Numbered from the stretch's first letter, positions 1 to 6,321 are shown. The stretch is 6,321 bases of DNA from Desulfobacteraceae bacterium (GCA_023140455.1 JAGLLQ010000108.1:1-6321), one strand, 5' to 3'. Program-made: numbers and translations. The notes: generated by a model not told the origin, from the letters alone.

Positions 1-540
1 CTTCTTTCTGATGATGCATTTGAAGAATCAGACTCAAGAGGGATTGCTTCTATTTTAAAAGCTGAGGTTGAAAAAGGAAATTATGACTTGATCCTTACAG
101 GAGCCCAGGCTGATGACGGAGCTGCTGAAGTTGGTGGTATGCTTGCTGCAATGCTTGATTTACCCTATGCATCTCTAGTTAATTCAATTGATATTGATGG
201 TGATAAGCAGATAAAAATAGGAAGAGAGATTGAAGGCGGAAACCGGGAAATGAACGAAATTGAACTTCCTTGTGTCCTTTCAATCCAGACTGGTATTAAT
301 GAACCACGTTATGTCGGGATACGCGGAATTAGAAAAGTTGCAAAGATTGAGATTCCTGTAAGAGGAGCTTCTGATCTTGGTATTGATGCAGGTTCCGTAG
401 GTAAAGACGGTGCAAAAATGAAAAAGATTGATTACTTTGTGCCTGATCTTGGTGAGGGTGCTGAAATGCTTGAAGGCTCTACTGATGAAATTATCGTACA
501 GCTTATTGAAAAATTGAAAAGCAAAGGAGGATTAGCATAA
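1..540 (+). CDS. etfB: Electron transfer flavoprotein subunit beta, 5'-truncated by the window edge
   Basis: This is the C-terminal part of EtfB, the partner of EtfA in the soluble FAD heterodimer that relays electrons from acyl-CoA dehydrogenase-type enzymes. The frame is open from base 1, and 179 residues are visible. EtfB is usually about 250-265 residues, so some 75-85 N-terminal residues lie outside the window. A TTG at 88 is internal and is not the start. Visible hallmarks are the nucleotide-binding loop TGAQADDGAAEVGGML (fragment residues 33-48) and the conserved NEPRY followed by a basic IRGIRKVAK stretch (about 100-115). The C-terminal tail normally wraps around EtfA. In the loop, Glu (E43) sits where many EtfBs have Gln (TAQVGP or NQTG types), so the class (AMP-binding or electron-bifurcating) cannot be settled without the N-terminus. 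The stop codon overlaps the etfA start by one base. Family assignment is confident. Confidence 0.93.
   Translation, partial: LLSDDAFEESDSRGIASILKAEVEKGNYDLILTGAQADDGAAEVGGMLAAMLDLPYASLVNSIDIDGDKQIKIGREIEGGNREMNEIELPCVLSIQTGINEPRYVGIRGIRKVAKIEIPVRGASDLGIDAGSVGKDGAKMKKIDYFVPDLGEGAEMLEGSTDEIIVQLIEKLKSKGGLA
523..530 (+). promoter_or_regulatory. Ribosome binding site of etfA inside the etfB 3' end
   Basis: AAAGGAGG is a near-perfect Shine-Dalgarno sequence. It lies nine bases before the ATG at 540, inside the last etfB codons. With the TAATG stop/start overlap it fixes the etfA start and suggests translationally coupled, roughly equal synthesis of the two subunits. Confidence 0.85.
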
Positions 541-1508
541 TGGCACAGATTTTTGCATATATTCCACATCAAGATGGTGTGGCAGAGGATATAGCATATG
601 AATTTCAGGCTGCAGCAGCAAAGCTTGATTCTGATGCTCAGGTTACTGCGGTTGTGACAGGTTCTGGTGATACTTTGGATAAAGTTGCAGAACAATTGAC
701 TGCTACTTTTAAAGAAGTTATTAAAATAGGTCATGATGATTTAGCGTATCCAAATGCTGAAGTTGTAAGAAAAGCACTTTGTAATGTCCTTCCTGCTGAT
801 GCAATTGTTCTTACATCTCATAATACTTTTGGCATGGATCTGGTTCCTGGATTATCAATAAAGCTTGATTCTGCATGCGCTTCAGATGTTATTGGGTTTG
901 AAGGAACAGAAGGAACAACAGTCAAAGTGATTCGTCAGGTCCTGGGTGGTATTGTAAGTACGCATAATGATTTGGATATTTCTAATGGTGCAGTCATTGC
1001 AATCAGACCAGGTGCATTTACTCCTGATGAAGATGGAGCTGAAGGCGGAACTATTGTTGATAAATCAGGCGATGCCGGAGATCTTTTAACTAAAAGACGT
1101 TTCCTTGAAATCGTTGAAGCAGAAATTGGTGATGTTGATATTACAAAATCTGACGTACTTGTCTCTATTGGACGTGGTATTGAAGAAGAAGAAAATATTG
1201 AAATTGCTGAGGAACTTGCAGAAGCAATGGGCGCTGTTGTATCATGTTCACGACCGATTGTTGATGCTAACTGGCTTGAAAAATCCCGTCAGGTTGGAAC
1301 TTCCGGTCTGACAGTTAAACCAAAAGTTTACTTGGCAATGGGTATCAGTGGATCATTCCAGCATCTGGGAGGTCTTAAAGGTGATCCTTTTATAATTGCA
1401 ATAAATAAAAATGTTAATGCACCAATATTTCAGGTTGCTGATGTTGGAATTGTAGAGGATATTCTTGAGTTTATGCCTGAACTTACAGAAAAGATTAAAG
1501 AGCTTTAA
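540..1508 (+). CDS. etfA: Electron transfer flavoprotein subunit alpha
   Basis: EtfA carries the FAD of the cytoplasmic ETF heterodimer and hands electrons between flavin dehydrogenases and an acceptor such as ETF:quinone oxidoreductase. At 322 residues it has normal family length. The N-terminal half (about 1-190) is the Rossmann-like domain that packs on EtfB. The C-terminal FAD domain is clear: VSIGRGI (208-214), SCSRPIVDA with the FAD-contacting Arg238, QVGTSG (about 251-256), and the signature VYLAMGISGSFQH through IIAIN (263-289). It ends with NAPIFQVADVGIVEDI (293-308), also typical. The signature has Phe273 where Ile or Val is common. The human QVGQTG segment reads QVGTSG here, so Ser replaces the Thr near the flavin N5. 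The start is fixed by the one-base overlap with etfB and a strong ribosome binding site. A terminator follows, so this is probably the last gene of its operon. No dehydrogenase or quinone oxidoreductase gene is visible to identify the partner. Confidence 0.96.
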   Translation: MAQIFAYIPHQDGVAEDIAYEFQAAAAKLDSDAQVTAVVTGSGDTLDKVAEQLTATFKEVIKIGHDDLAYPNAEVVRKALCNVLPADAIVLTSHNTFGMDLVPGLSIKLDSACASDVIGFEGTEGTTVKVIRQVLGGIVSTHNDLDISNGAVIAIRPGAFTPDEDGAEGGTIVDKSGDAGDLLTKRRFLEIVEAEIGDVDITKSDVLVSIGRGIEEEENIEIAEELAEAMGAVVSCSRPIVDANWLEKSRQVGTSGLTVKPKVYLAMGISGSFQHLGGLKGDPFIIAINKNVNAPIFQVADVGIVEDILEFMPELTEKIKEL

Positions 1509-1547
1509 AAAACTCAAGTTGTAACAAAAAGTAGTAAACAGTACACG

Positions 1548-1597
1548 CCGTACAGATTCAATTTTCTTCATTCCTTTATGAATCTGTACGGTTTTTT
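1548..1597 (+). terminator. Intrinsic (rho-independent) terminator after etfA
   Basis: The 13-base arms CCGTACAGATTCA (1548-1560) and TGAATCTGTACGG (1579-1591) pair perfectly. G1547 with T1592 could add a wobble pair. The loop is 18 bases and pyrimidine-rich, and six T residues (1592-1597) follow the stem at once. It begins 40 bases after the etfA stop, so it should end the etf transcript and separate it from the efflux operon. There is no good T-tract on the other side for reverse termination, which fits all genes being on the + strand. Confidence 0.92.
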
Positions 1598-1616
1598 GTT
1601 TATTAATTACTTTTAC

Positions 1617-1644
1617 TTGCTTTTTAGCATTTAGTTCTTATACT
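1617..1644 (+). promoter_or_regulatory. Candidate sigma-70-type promoter for the efflux-murI operon
   Basis: TTGCTT (1617-1622) and TATACT (1639-1644) are separated by 16 bases. The -10 box matches the consensus at five of six positions and the -35 box at three of six. It lies after the etfA terminator and before the adaptor gene, where a promoter is needed. A start site near 1650 would give a leader of about 40 bases. The region is very AT-rich, so chance matches are likely, and this is a prediction only. Confidence 0.5.
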
Positions 1645-1645
1645 G

Positions 1646-1664
1646 AATGTTTAAATACAACATT
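1646..1664. promoter_or_regulatory. Possible operator: 6-bp inverted repeat just after the -10 box
   Basis: AATGTT (1646-1651) and AACATT (1659-1664) are inverted copies separated by the seven bases TAAATAC. The repeat starts two bases after the proposed -10 box and covers the expected transcription start, where a repressor would block initiation. No regulator gene is visible in the window. Short AT-rich palindromes occur often by chance. Confidence 0.25.
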
Positions 1665-1677
1665 TTCAACTCTCCTT

Positions 1678-1683
1678 GGGAGG
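1678..1683 (+). promoter_or_regulatory. Ribosome binding site that decides the adaptor start
   Basis: GGGAGG lies seven bases before the ATG at 1691. An in-frame TTG at 1676 would place this motif inside the gene and has no upstream Shine-Dalgarno sequence at a suitable distance, so ATG 1691 is preferred. Confidence 0.8.
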
Positions 1684-1690
1684 CAGCAGA

Positions 1691-2944
1691 ATGGGTTTTT
1701 TTTCAAGAAGTATTCGAGCAGTAATTGTCCTCGCAATAGCAATTAGTATTGCTGTTTTTTTAGTTGCAATCAAAGCAGAACCTGAAAAAAAAGAGCCAAA
1801 AAAAGCAGCTCCTCTAGCCGAAGTTATAATTGCCAAACCTTCGTCCATAGTTATGAAAGTGGAAGCATTTGGAACTGTAAAACCTCGAAAATCAGTCAAA
1901 ATGACAGCTGAAGTGTCAGGTAAAATAGATTATATCAGCCCGTTGTTTGCGGAAGGCAGCTTTGTAGAAAAAGATGTATTGCTAGTTAAGATTGATTCCA
2001 GATCTTATAGATTAAACCGTGATGCCTGTATTGTTAATATCAGGCAGGCAAAAGCTGATATTGCAAGATTAAAACAGGAGATAGTTAATTATAAGGCAGA
2101 TATTGTCCTTGCCGAGGGGAATCTTAAGCTTTCAACAAAAGAATTTAATAGAATGACAAAGTTATCAAAGGGGAATTATGCCTCAAAGAATCAGCTTGAT
2201 AGTGCTGAAATGGCTCATCTCCAAGCAACAATGCAGGTTCAGACCATCAATAACCAGCTTGCCTTGACAGACTCTGTTATGGAGCAGAAGCTGAGTGTCC
2301 TGAAAATGGCGGAAGTTGAACTTGAAAAAGCAGACCTTGCTTTGGAAAAAACTGAACTCAAGGCCCGCTTTGAGGGGTATGTCATGGATAAATTCATTGA
2401 AGAGGGCGAATATGTGGGCACTGGTCAGGCTCTTGGTCATATTTATTTAAAGTCAAAACTTGATGTGGATGTTAGAATCCCTTTGGAAAAGATGAGATGG
2501 CTTGATTCTGTCATGAAAAATGGTTCAATGCCCCAGGTTGATATAAAAATAGCTGGTCCTGCAGGCAATGATTCAAGTCTGTGGTATGGAAAGGTAGTAA
2601 GGGTTAAAGCCAATATAGATGAAAGAACAAGAACTCTGCCCATGACCATTGAAATTGATAATATTGATAATGATAACGGCCTTTATAAATTACGCCCTGG
2701 TACTTTTGTCAAGTGCAGTATTAAAGGTGAAAAATATGATAATATTTTTATTCTTCCACGGTATCTTTTAAAGAAGAATGCCCTTTTTCTTATAGAAAAT
2801 AATAAATTGGCTCGAAAAGAAGTAAAAGTACTACGTAAATTCGAAGAAGAAGTTTATGTGCAGTCTGGTTTAAAAGAAGGCGACAAGATATTATCAGTTC
2901 CTATTCCCGGAGCAACAGAAGGCATGAATGTTAAACTTAATTGA
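1691..2944 (+). CDS. RND efflux periplasmic adaptor (membrane fusion protein, HlyD/AcrA type)
   Basis: This adaptor would link the RND permease encoded next to it to an outer-membrane TolC-type channel. It has 417 residues from ATG 1691. A single hydrophobic segment (about 8-27) after a basic N-terminus serves as membrane anchor or uncleaved signal. It has no lipobox cysteine, so unlike AcrA it is probably not a lipoprotein. A Lys/Glu/Pro-rich linker (28-41) follows. The first lipoyl half is at about 57-101 (EVSGKI, then FAEGSFVEKDVLLVKID). A long alpha-helical hairpin spans about 103-220, and the second lipoyl half begins at TELKARFEGYV (221-231). Beta-barrel and membrane-proximal domains fill the remainder, ending in PGATEGMNVKLN. 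At the hairpin tip, Arg154, Leu158, Ser165 and Asp170 match the AcrA TolC-docking pattern (RxxxL, then S seven residues after L, then D) in spacing. The hairpin looks longer than that of AcrA. The first 38 codons hold T8, A8 and A7 runs. Substrate is unknown. Confidence 0.93.
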   Translation: MGFFSRSIRAVIVLAIAISIAVFLVAIKAEPEKKEPKKAAPLAEVIIAKPSSIVMKVEAFGTVKPRKSVKMTAEVSGKIDYISPLFAEGSFVEKDVLLVKIDSRSYRLNRDACIVNIRQAKADIARLKQEIVNYKADIVLAEGNLKLSTKEFNRMTKLSKGNYASKNQLDSAEMAHLQATMQVQTINNQLALTDSVMEQKLSVLKMAEVELEKADLALEKTELKARFEGYVMDKFIEEGEYVGTGQALGHIYLKSKLDVDVRIPLEKMRWLDSVMKNGSMPQVDIKIAGPAGNDSSLWYGKVVRVKANIDERTRTLPMTIEIDNIDNDNGLYKLRPGTFVKCSIKGEKYDNIFILPRYLLKKNALFLIENNKLARKEVKVLRKFEEEVYVQSGLKEGDKILSVPIPGATEGMNVKLN

Positions 2945-2956
2945 TTCTGACAGGGT

Positions 2957-2960
2957 AAGG
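2957..2960 (+). promoter_or_regulatory. Ribosome binding site of the RND permease gene
   Basis: AAGG lies eight bases before ATG 2969 in the 24-base gap after the adaptor stop. It is weaker than the GGGAGG of the adaptor gene, which would fit lower synthesis of the large permease. The next AUG-like choices are inside TM1 and implausible. Confidence 0.6.
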
Positions 2961-2968
2961 TAAATAAT

Positions 2969-5900
2969 ATGAAAGCTTTGGGCAAATGGTCTGTTGAACA
3001 CAGGGTTACAGTTAATCTGTTGATGATATTTATTATTGTTGCAGGTGTGATTACTGTTAACAATATGAGAAGAGAGATGTTCCCGCAGTTTGCCCTTGAT
3101 TTCATTGATATAGGTGTGTCATATCCTGGTGCTACACCCCAGGAAGTTGAAGAGGGGATCTGCCTTAAGATTGAAGAGCAATTAAAAGGTGTAGAAGGAA
3201 TAAAAAATATTTATTCAACTTGCTTAGAAGGCTATGGTTCGGTCTTTTTAGAACTTGAAAAAGGTGTTGATGTAAGAGAAAAGCTTGATGATATAAAAAC
3301 TGAAGTTGATCTTATTGATTCATTCCCTGAAGAAGCTGAAGACCCTGTTATTGTAGAAATAAAGCAGAATGAGCCGGCTATCACACTTGCTGTATATGGC
3401 GATGTCGATGAAAGAACCCTCAAAGAGACTGCTGAAAAAATAAAAAATGATCTTGTAAACACTGATCTTATATCTCTTGCTAAACTCATAGGCACCAGAG
3501 AATATGAAATTTCAATAGAACTTTCTGAACAGAATATGAGACGGTTTAATCTTTCCTTTGACCAGGTTGTAAGAGCTGTCAAAACCGCCAGTGTTGATCT
3601 CCCGGGCGGAAAAGTAAAAACAGAGGGTGAAGAAATTATTGTCCGTGCCAAGGGCAAACTTTATACCGGAGAAGAATTTGAAAAAATTCCTGTTTTAACT
3701 ATGCAGGATGGAACTCAAATCCTGTTAGGTGATGTTGCAGTTGTAGTTGATGGTTTTAAAGATACAGATCTTGGTACACGATTTAATGGTAAACCTGCTG
3801 CTTTAGTTCAAGTGAACAGGACAACTAATCAGGATACAATCGCTATTTCCGAGACTGTGAGACAATACGTTAAAGAAAATAAAAATTCTCTTCCTGCTGG
3901 AGTTCAAATGGCAGAGTGGCAGGATTTGGCTGAAATGGTTCAGGATCGAATCGACCTTTTGACGAAGAATGGTACACAGGGTATTATTCTTGTGTTTATT
4001 GTTCTTGCTTTGTTTTTGCATCTTGGACTTGCATTTTGGGTTTCTGTTGGTATTCCCATATCTTTTATGGGCGCATTTGTTGTTTTAAATTATATGGGTG
4101 CTTCTATAAATATGCTTTCCTTGTTCGGGTTTATTATGACCCTTGGTATACTTGTGGATGATGCAATTATTGTAGGTGAGAATGTTTATTCCCATTATTC
4201 TGAGGGTAAATCTCCTAAGCAGGCTGTTATAGACAGTATGGGGCAGGTTGGAGGCCCTGTTTTAATGGCTGTAATTACAACAATTGTAGCATTTACACCT
4301 CTTATGTATATTGGAGGAATTATGGGAAAATTCATGGCAATAATGCCCCAGACAGTTATTGTTATTCTTGCCTTTTCCCTTATTGAAGCATTAATAATAC
4401 TACCTGCTCACCTTGAACATTCCCTTGCACAATCTGATAAGTTTAAGAAATTCTTTGGATGGCATGAGGCGATAAGAAGCAGGGTTGAAAGAAGATTGGA
4501 TAGTTTTATAAATAATACTTATACAAGAACTTTACAGTATACTTTAAAAAACAGATATTTTACATTATCTCTGGGAATTGGAATTCTTATAATCAGTATT
4601 GGTGCAGTAGCCGGAGGGCATATCCCATTTGTCTTTTTTCCTAAAGGTGACAGTAACTGGGTGACCGCTAAGATTATTTATCCCCAGGGTACACCCTATG
4701 AAATATCAGAAAAAAGCATTAAATATATTGAAGACGCAGCTCTGAAGCTAAATGATTATCTCAAAGATAAGGTTGAAACAGATGAGCCTCTTGTAGTGCA
4801 TACCTTTTCTCTTGTGGGGGTTATCCCGAGAAAGGACTGGAGTCCAGGGGTTTATGGAGGGCATTGCGGAGAGGTATCTATAGAAATTTTACCTGCAGGG
4901 AAGAGACCAGACCTTCCTGTAACAGATATTATTACTGCCTGGCGGGAACTTGTCGGGACTTTGCCGGGCACAGATGAGTTAACCTATTCTATTTTAAGTG
5001 GAGGACCTGCTGGAAACCCTATTGAAATTCAGCTTATTGGTGATAACTTTGACCAACTGGAAGCAGCAGCTGAAGATCTTAAACAAGAGATTGGAAAGTA
5101 CCCTGGTATTTTTGATGTTACTGATAATTTTCGTCCTGGAAAGATGGAGAAGAGAATCAGTATCAAAGATGGTGCAAAATCTATCGGAGTTACAATGGCA
5201 GATATTGCAAACCAGACAAGGCAGGCTTATTACGGTGATGAAGCTTTACAGATACAAAGAGGTGAGGACGACTTAAAAGTTGTTGTAAGGTACTCTGCGG
5301 AGGAAAGAAGAAAAATTTCTTCAGTTGAAGAGATGCGGATAAGAACTACAGATGGTAGAGAGATCCCTTTGGGTGAAGTCGCAAATATTGTAGAAGAGAG
5401 AGGATATTCTGTAATAAACCGGGTAAACAGAAAAAGAATAATAACAGTTATTTCTGATATTGATGAAAATATTGGTAATTCAAGTAAGACAGTAAGTGAA
5501 CTTGATAAAAAGTTTTTAAAAGAACTTACATTAAAATATCCAGGAGTAACTTATGACTTGGAAGGTCAGGCAAAGAGAACAAAAGAATCCATAGAAAGTC
5601 TTCAAACAGGATTTTTATTTGCCATGATGGGGATATTTCTTCTTCTTGCAAGTCAGTTTAAATCTTATATACAGCCTGTAATAATAATGGCAGCAATTCC
5701 TTTTGGACTTGTTGGAGCAATCATTGGTCATTTTATTATGGGGTTTCCTATTACCATAATAAGCTTTTTTGGAATAGTAGCTCTCTCAGGTATTGTTGTT
5801 AATGATTCTTTAATTTTGATTGATTTTATAAATTCGAAAATTCGTCAGGGAGATGAAGCTGTAAGTGCTGTAATGGAATCAGGGAAAAGTCGATTCAGAC

Positions 5901-6133
5901 CTGTTCTTCTTACTTCAGTCACAACTGTTGCAGGGCTTTTTCCGCTTCTTCTTGAAACAAGTTTCCAAGCCCAGTTTTTGATTCCCATGGCAATCAGTAT
6001 CTGTTTTGGTCTTATGGTTGCAACATTATTAACTCTGGTCTATGTTCCTTCGTTATATATGATAGTAAAAGATATTACAGATTTTTTTCCAAAGTTACTT
6101 AAATCTTTTTTTACTAAATTAAATGTCGAGTAA
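2969..6133 (+). CDS. RND-family efflux permease (AcrB/HAE1-like), proton-driven inner-membrane pump
   Basis: This is the pump component of a tripartite export complex, expected to work as a trimer. At 1054 residues it has full RND length and the duplicated RND layout: TM1 (about 13-31), a large periplasmic porter and docking domain, TM2-TM6 (about 337-479), a cytoplasmic helix region (about 482-528), TM7 (about 532-549), a second periplasmic domain, and TM8-TM12 (about 881-1030). The N-terminus has the family REMFPQF after TM1, then YPGATPQEVEEGI. In TM4, GILVDDAIIVGENV carries the paired aspartates Asp397/Asp398, equivalent to AcrB Asp407/Asp408. Arg975 and Thr982 (RFRPVLLTS) match AcrB Arg971 and Thr978. 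In TM10 the AcrB Lys940 position is Asn945, in GIVVNDSLILIDF, so the usual lysine is missing. SLIEALIILPAHL at the end of TM6 and VVNDSL in TM10 recur, as I recall, in a less-studied AcrB-like subfamily. Three cysteines (65, 85, 633) fall in periplasmic domains. Multidrug, lipid or metabolite substrates are all possible; metal export (CusA type) is less likely from the overall sequence. Confidence 0.95.
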   Translation: MKALGKWSVEHRVTVNLLMIFIIVAGVITVNNMRREMFPQFALDFIDIGVSYPGATPQEVEEGICLKIEEQLKGVEGIKNIYSTCLEGYGSVFLELEKGVDVREKLDDIKTEVDLIDSFPEEAEDPVIVEIKQNEPAITLAVYGDVDERTLKETAEKIKNDLVNTDLISLAKLIGTREYEISIELSEQNMRRFNLSFDQVVRAVKTASVDLPGGKVKTEGEEIIVRAKGKLYTGEEFEKIPVLTMQDGTQILLGDVAVVVDGFKDTDLGTRFNGKPAALVQVNRTTNQDTIAISETVRQYVKENKNSLPAGVQMAEWQDLAEMVQDRIDLLTKNGTQGIILVFIVLALFLHLGLAFWVSVGIPISFMGAFVVLNYMGASINMLSLFGFIMTLGILVDDAIIVGENVYSHYSEGKSPKQAVIDSMGQVGGPVLMAVITTIVAFTPLMYIGGIMGKFMAIMPQTVIVILAFSLIEALIILPAHLEHSLAQSDKFKKFFGWHEAIRSRVERRLDSFINNTYTRTLQYTLKNRYFTLSLGIGILIISIGAVAGGHIPFVFFPKGDSNWVTAKIIYPQGTPYEISEKSIKYIEDAALKLNDYLKDKVETDEPLVVHTFSLVGVIPRKDWSPGVYGGHCGEVSIEILPAGKRPDLPVTDIITAWRELVGTLPGTDELTYSILSGGPAGNPIEIQLIGDNFDQLEAAAEDLKQEIGKYPGIFDVTDNFRPGKMEKRISIKDGAKSIGVTMADIANQTRQAYYGDEALQIQRGEDDLKVVVRYSAEERRKISSVEEMRIRTTDGREIPLGEVANIVEERGYSVINRVNRKRIITVISDIDENIGNSSKTVSELDKKFLKELTLKYPGVTYDLEGQAKRTKESIESLQTGFLFAMMGIFLLLASQFKSYIQPVIIMAAIPFGLVGAIIGHFIMGFPITIISFFGIVALSGIVVNDSLILIDFINSKIRQGDEAVSAVMESGKSRFRPVLLTSVTTVAGLFPLLLETSFQAQFLIPMAISICFGLMVATLLTLVYVPSLYMIVKDITDFFPKLLKSFFTKLNVE

Positions 6134-6146
6134 GTTGAAGACTTGC

Positions 6147-6151
6147 AGGAG
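6147..6151 (+). promoter_or_regulatory. Ribosome binding site of murI
   Basis: AGGAG lies nine bases before ATG 6161 in the 27-base gap after the permease stop. It supports ATG 6161 as the murI start. I see no terminator or convincing promoter in the gap, so murI probably shares the efflux transcript. Confidence 0.75.
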
Positions 6152-6160
6152 AATACTGAA

Positions 6161-6321
6161 ATGACATCACAAAATTCTGGTCAAAACAACAATGCTCCAA
6201 TTGGAGTTTTTGATTCTGGAATCGGTGGTTTAACAGTTGTTAAGCATTTAAGAGATATGCTGCCACATGAAGATATAGTATATTTTGGTGATACAGCAAG
6301 AGTTCCCTATGGCACTAAATC
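6161..6321 (+). CDS. murI: Glutamate racemase, N-terminal part (3'-truncated by the window edge)
   Basis: MurI interconverts L- and D-glutamate without a cofactor in the cytoplasm, supplying D-Glu for the peptidoglycan stem peptide (added by MurD). The 53 complete codons visible include the hallmark [18 protein letters not shown] (13-30), in which Asp18 corresponds to the catalytic-base aspartate of the family. [14 protein letters not shown] (from 41) is the second hallmark block, with its last codon cut by the window edge. The two catalytic cysteines lie beyond the window, so activity cannot be judged here. About 12 polar residues rich in Asn and Gln precede the first conserved block, a slightly long N-terminus. 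There is no alternative downstream ATG before the motif. The gene lies 27 bases after the RND permease on the same strand, an unusual pairing of a cell-wall precursor enzyme with an efflux pump. Confidence 0.95.
   Translation, partial: MTSQNSGQNNNAPIGVFDSGIGGLTVVKHLRDMLPHEDIVYFGDTARVPYGTK

Noticed and set aside
432..734. Minus-strand open frame of 100 codons across the etfB/etfA junction
   Set aside because: It is antisense to two well-supported genes, and its Cys/Asn/Ile-rich composition is typical of reading AT-rich coding DNA backwards.
1541..1553. Small GTAC-ACGCC-GTAC hairpin overlapping the left terminator arm, as a possible antiterminator
   Set aside because: Only four base pairs with a self-palindromic arm. 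It is far weaker than the 13-bp terminator stem and no leader or ligand-binding structure accompanies it.
1676..1690. TTG at 1676 as the start of the adaptor gene
   Set aside because: It would put the good GGGAGG ribosome binding site inside the gene. ATG 1691 has correct spacing and gives a normal basic-hydrophobic N-terminus.
1509..1690. Search of the longest intergenic region for a small RNA, riboswitch or small gene
   Set aside because: Apart from the terminator, candidate promoter, inverted repeat and ribosome binding site, I see no conserved RNA fold or small coding frame with a start signal.
3232..3657. Open frame of 141 codons on the minus strand
   Set aside because: It lies wholly antisense to the porter-domain coding region of the permease. 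Its Ser/Thr-rich product has no recognisable motif.
4998..5276. Plus-strand open frame of 92 codons inside the permease gene
   Set aside because: It is a shifted frame of a clearly conserved RND region, with no ribosome binding site or family resemblance.
1..6321. Signs of a mobile element, CRISPR array, phage or defence system
   Set aside because: No transposase, integrase, regularly spaced repeats or tRNA is visible. All genes are ordinary chromosomal functions with similar base composition.

Overview
This is an AT-rich bacterial chromosomal segment carrying five genes, all on the + strand, in two transcription units. The genes at both ends run off the window. The envelope is Gram-negative: there is a TolC-type efflux adaptor and an RND pump. 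The ETF type, low GC and general protein character are compatible with an anaerobic deltaproteobacterium (Desulfobacterota, perhaps Desulfobacterales). That placement is an impression from the sequence, not a demonstrated result.

Region 1 (1-1508) is the end of an electron-transfer flavoprotein operon. It holds the C-terminal 179 residues of EtfB, then a complete EtfA that overlaps etfB by one base (TAATG). The two proteins form the soluble FAD-containing heterodimer that carries electrons between acyl-CoA dehydrogenase-type enzymes and the quinone pool or another partner. The unit closes with a strong intrinsic terminator (13-bp perfect stem plus T-tract, 1548-1597).

Region 2 (1598-1690) is a short intergenic segment with a plausible sigma-70-type promoter (TTGCTT-16-TATACT). 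A small inverted repeat directly follows the -10 box and could be an operator. There is no gap over 300 bases anywhere in the window.

Region 3 (1691-6321) looks like one operon with 24- and 27-base intergenic gaps. It encodes a membrane-anchored periplasmic adaptor of the HlyD/AcrA type, a 1054-residue RND permease of the AcrB type, and the start of murI (glutamate racemase, making D-glutamate for peptidoglycan). Adaptor and permease should form an inner-membrane, proton-driven export complex. The adaptor tip carries a well-spaced TolC-docking motif, yet no outer-membrane channel gene is present here. The permease keeps the paired TM4 aspartates but lacks the AcrB-type TM10 lysine.

I see no CRISPR array, insertion sequence, tRNA, rRNA, phage gene or clearly new system. 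The points most worth a second look are the altered proton-relay residues of the permease, the coupling of an efflux pair to murI, the homopolymer tracts at the 5' end of the adaptor gene, and the candidate operator.
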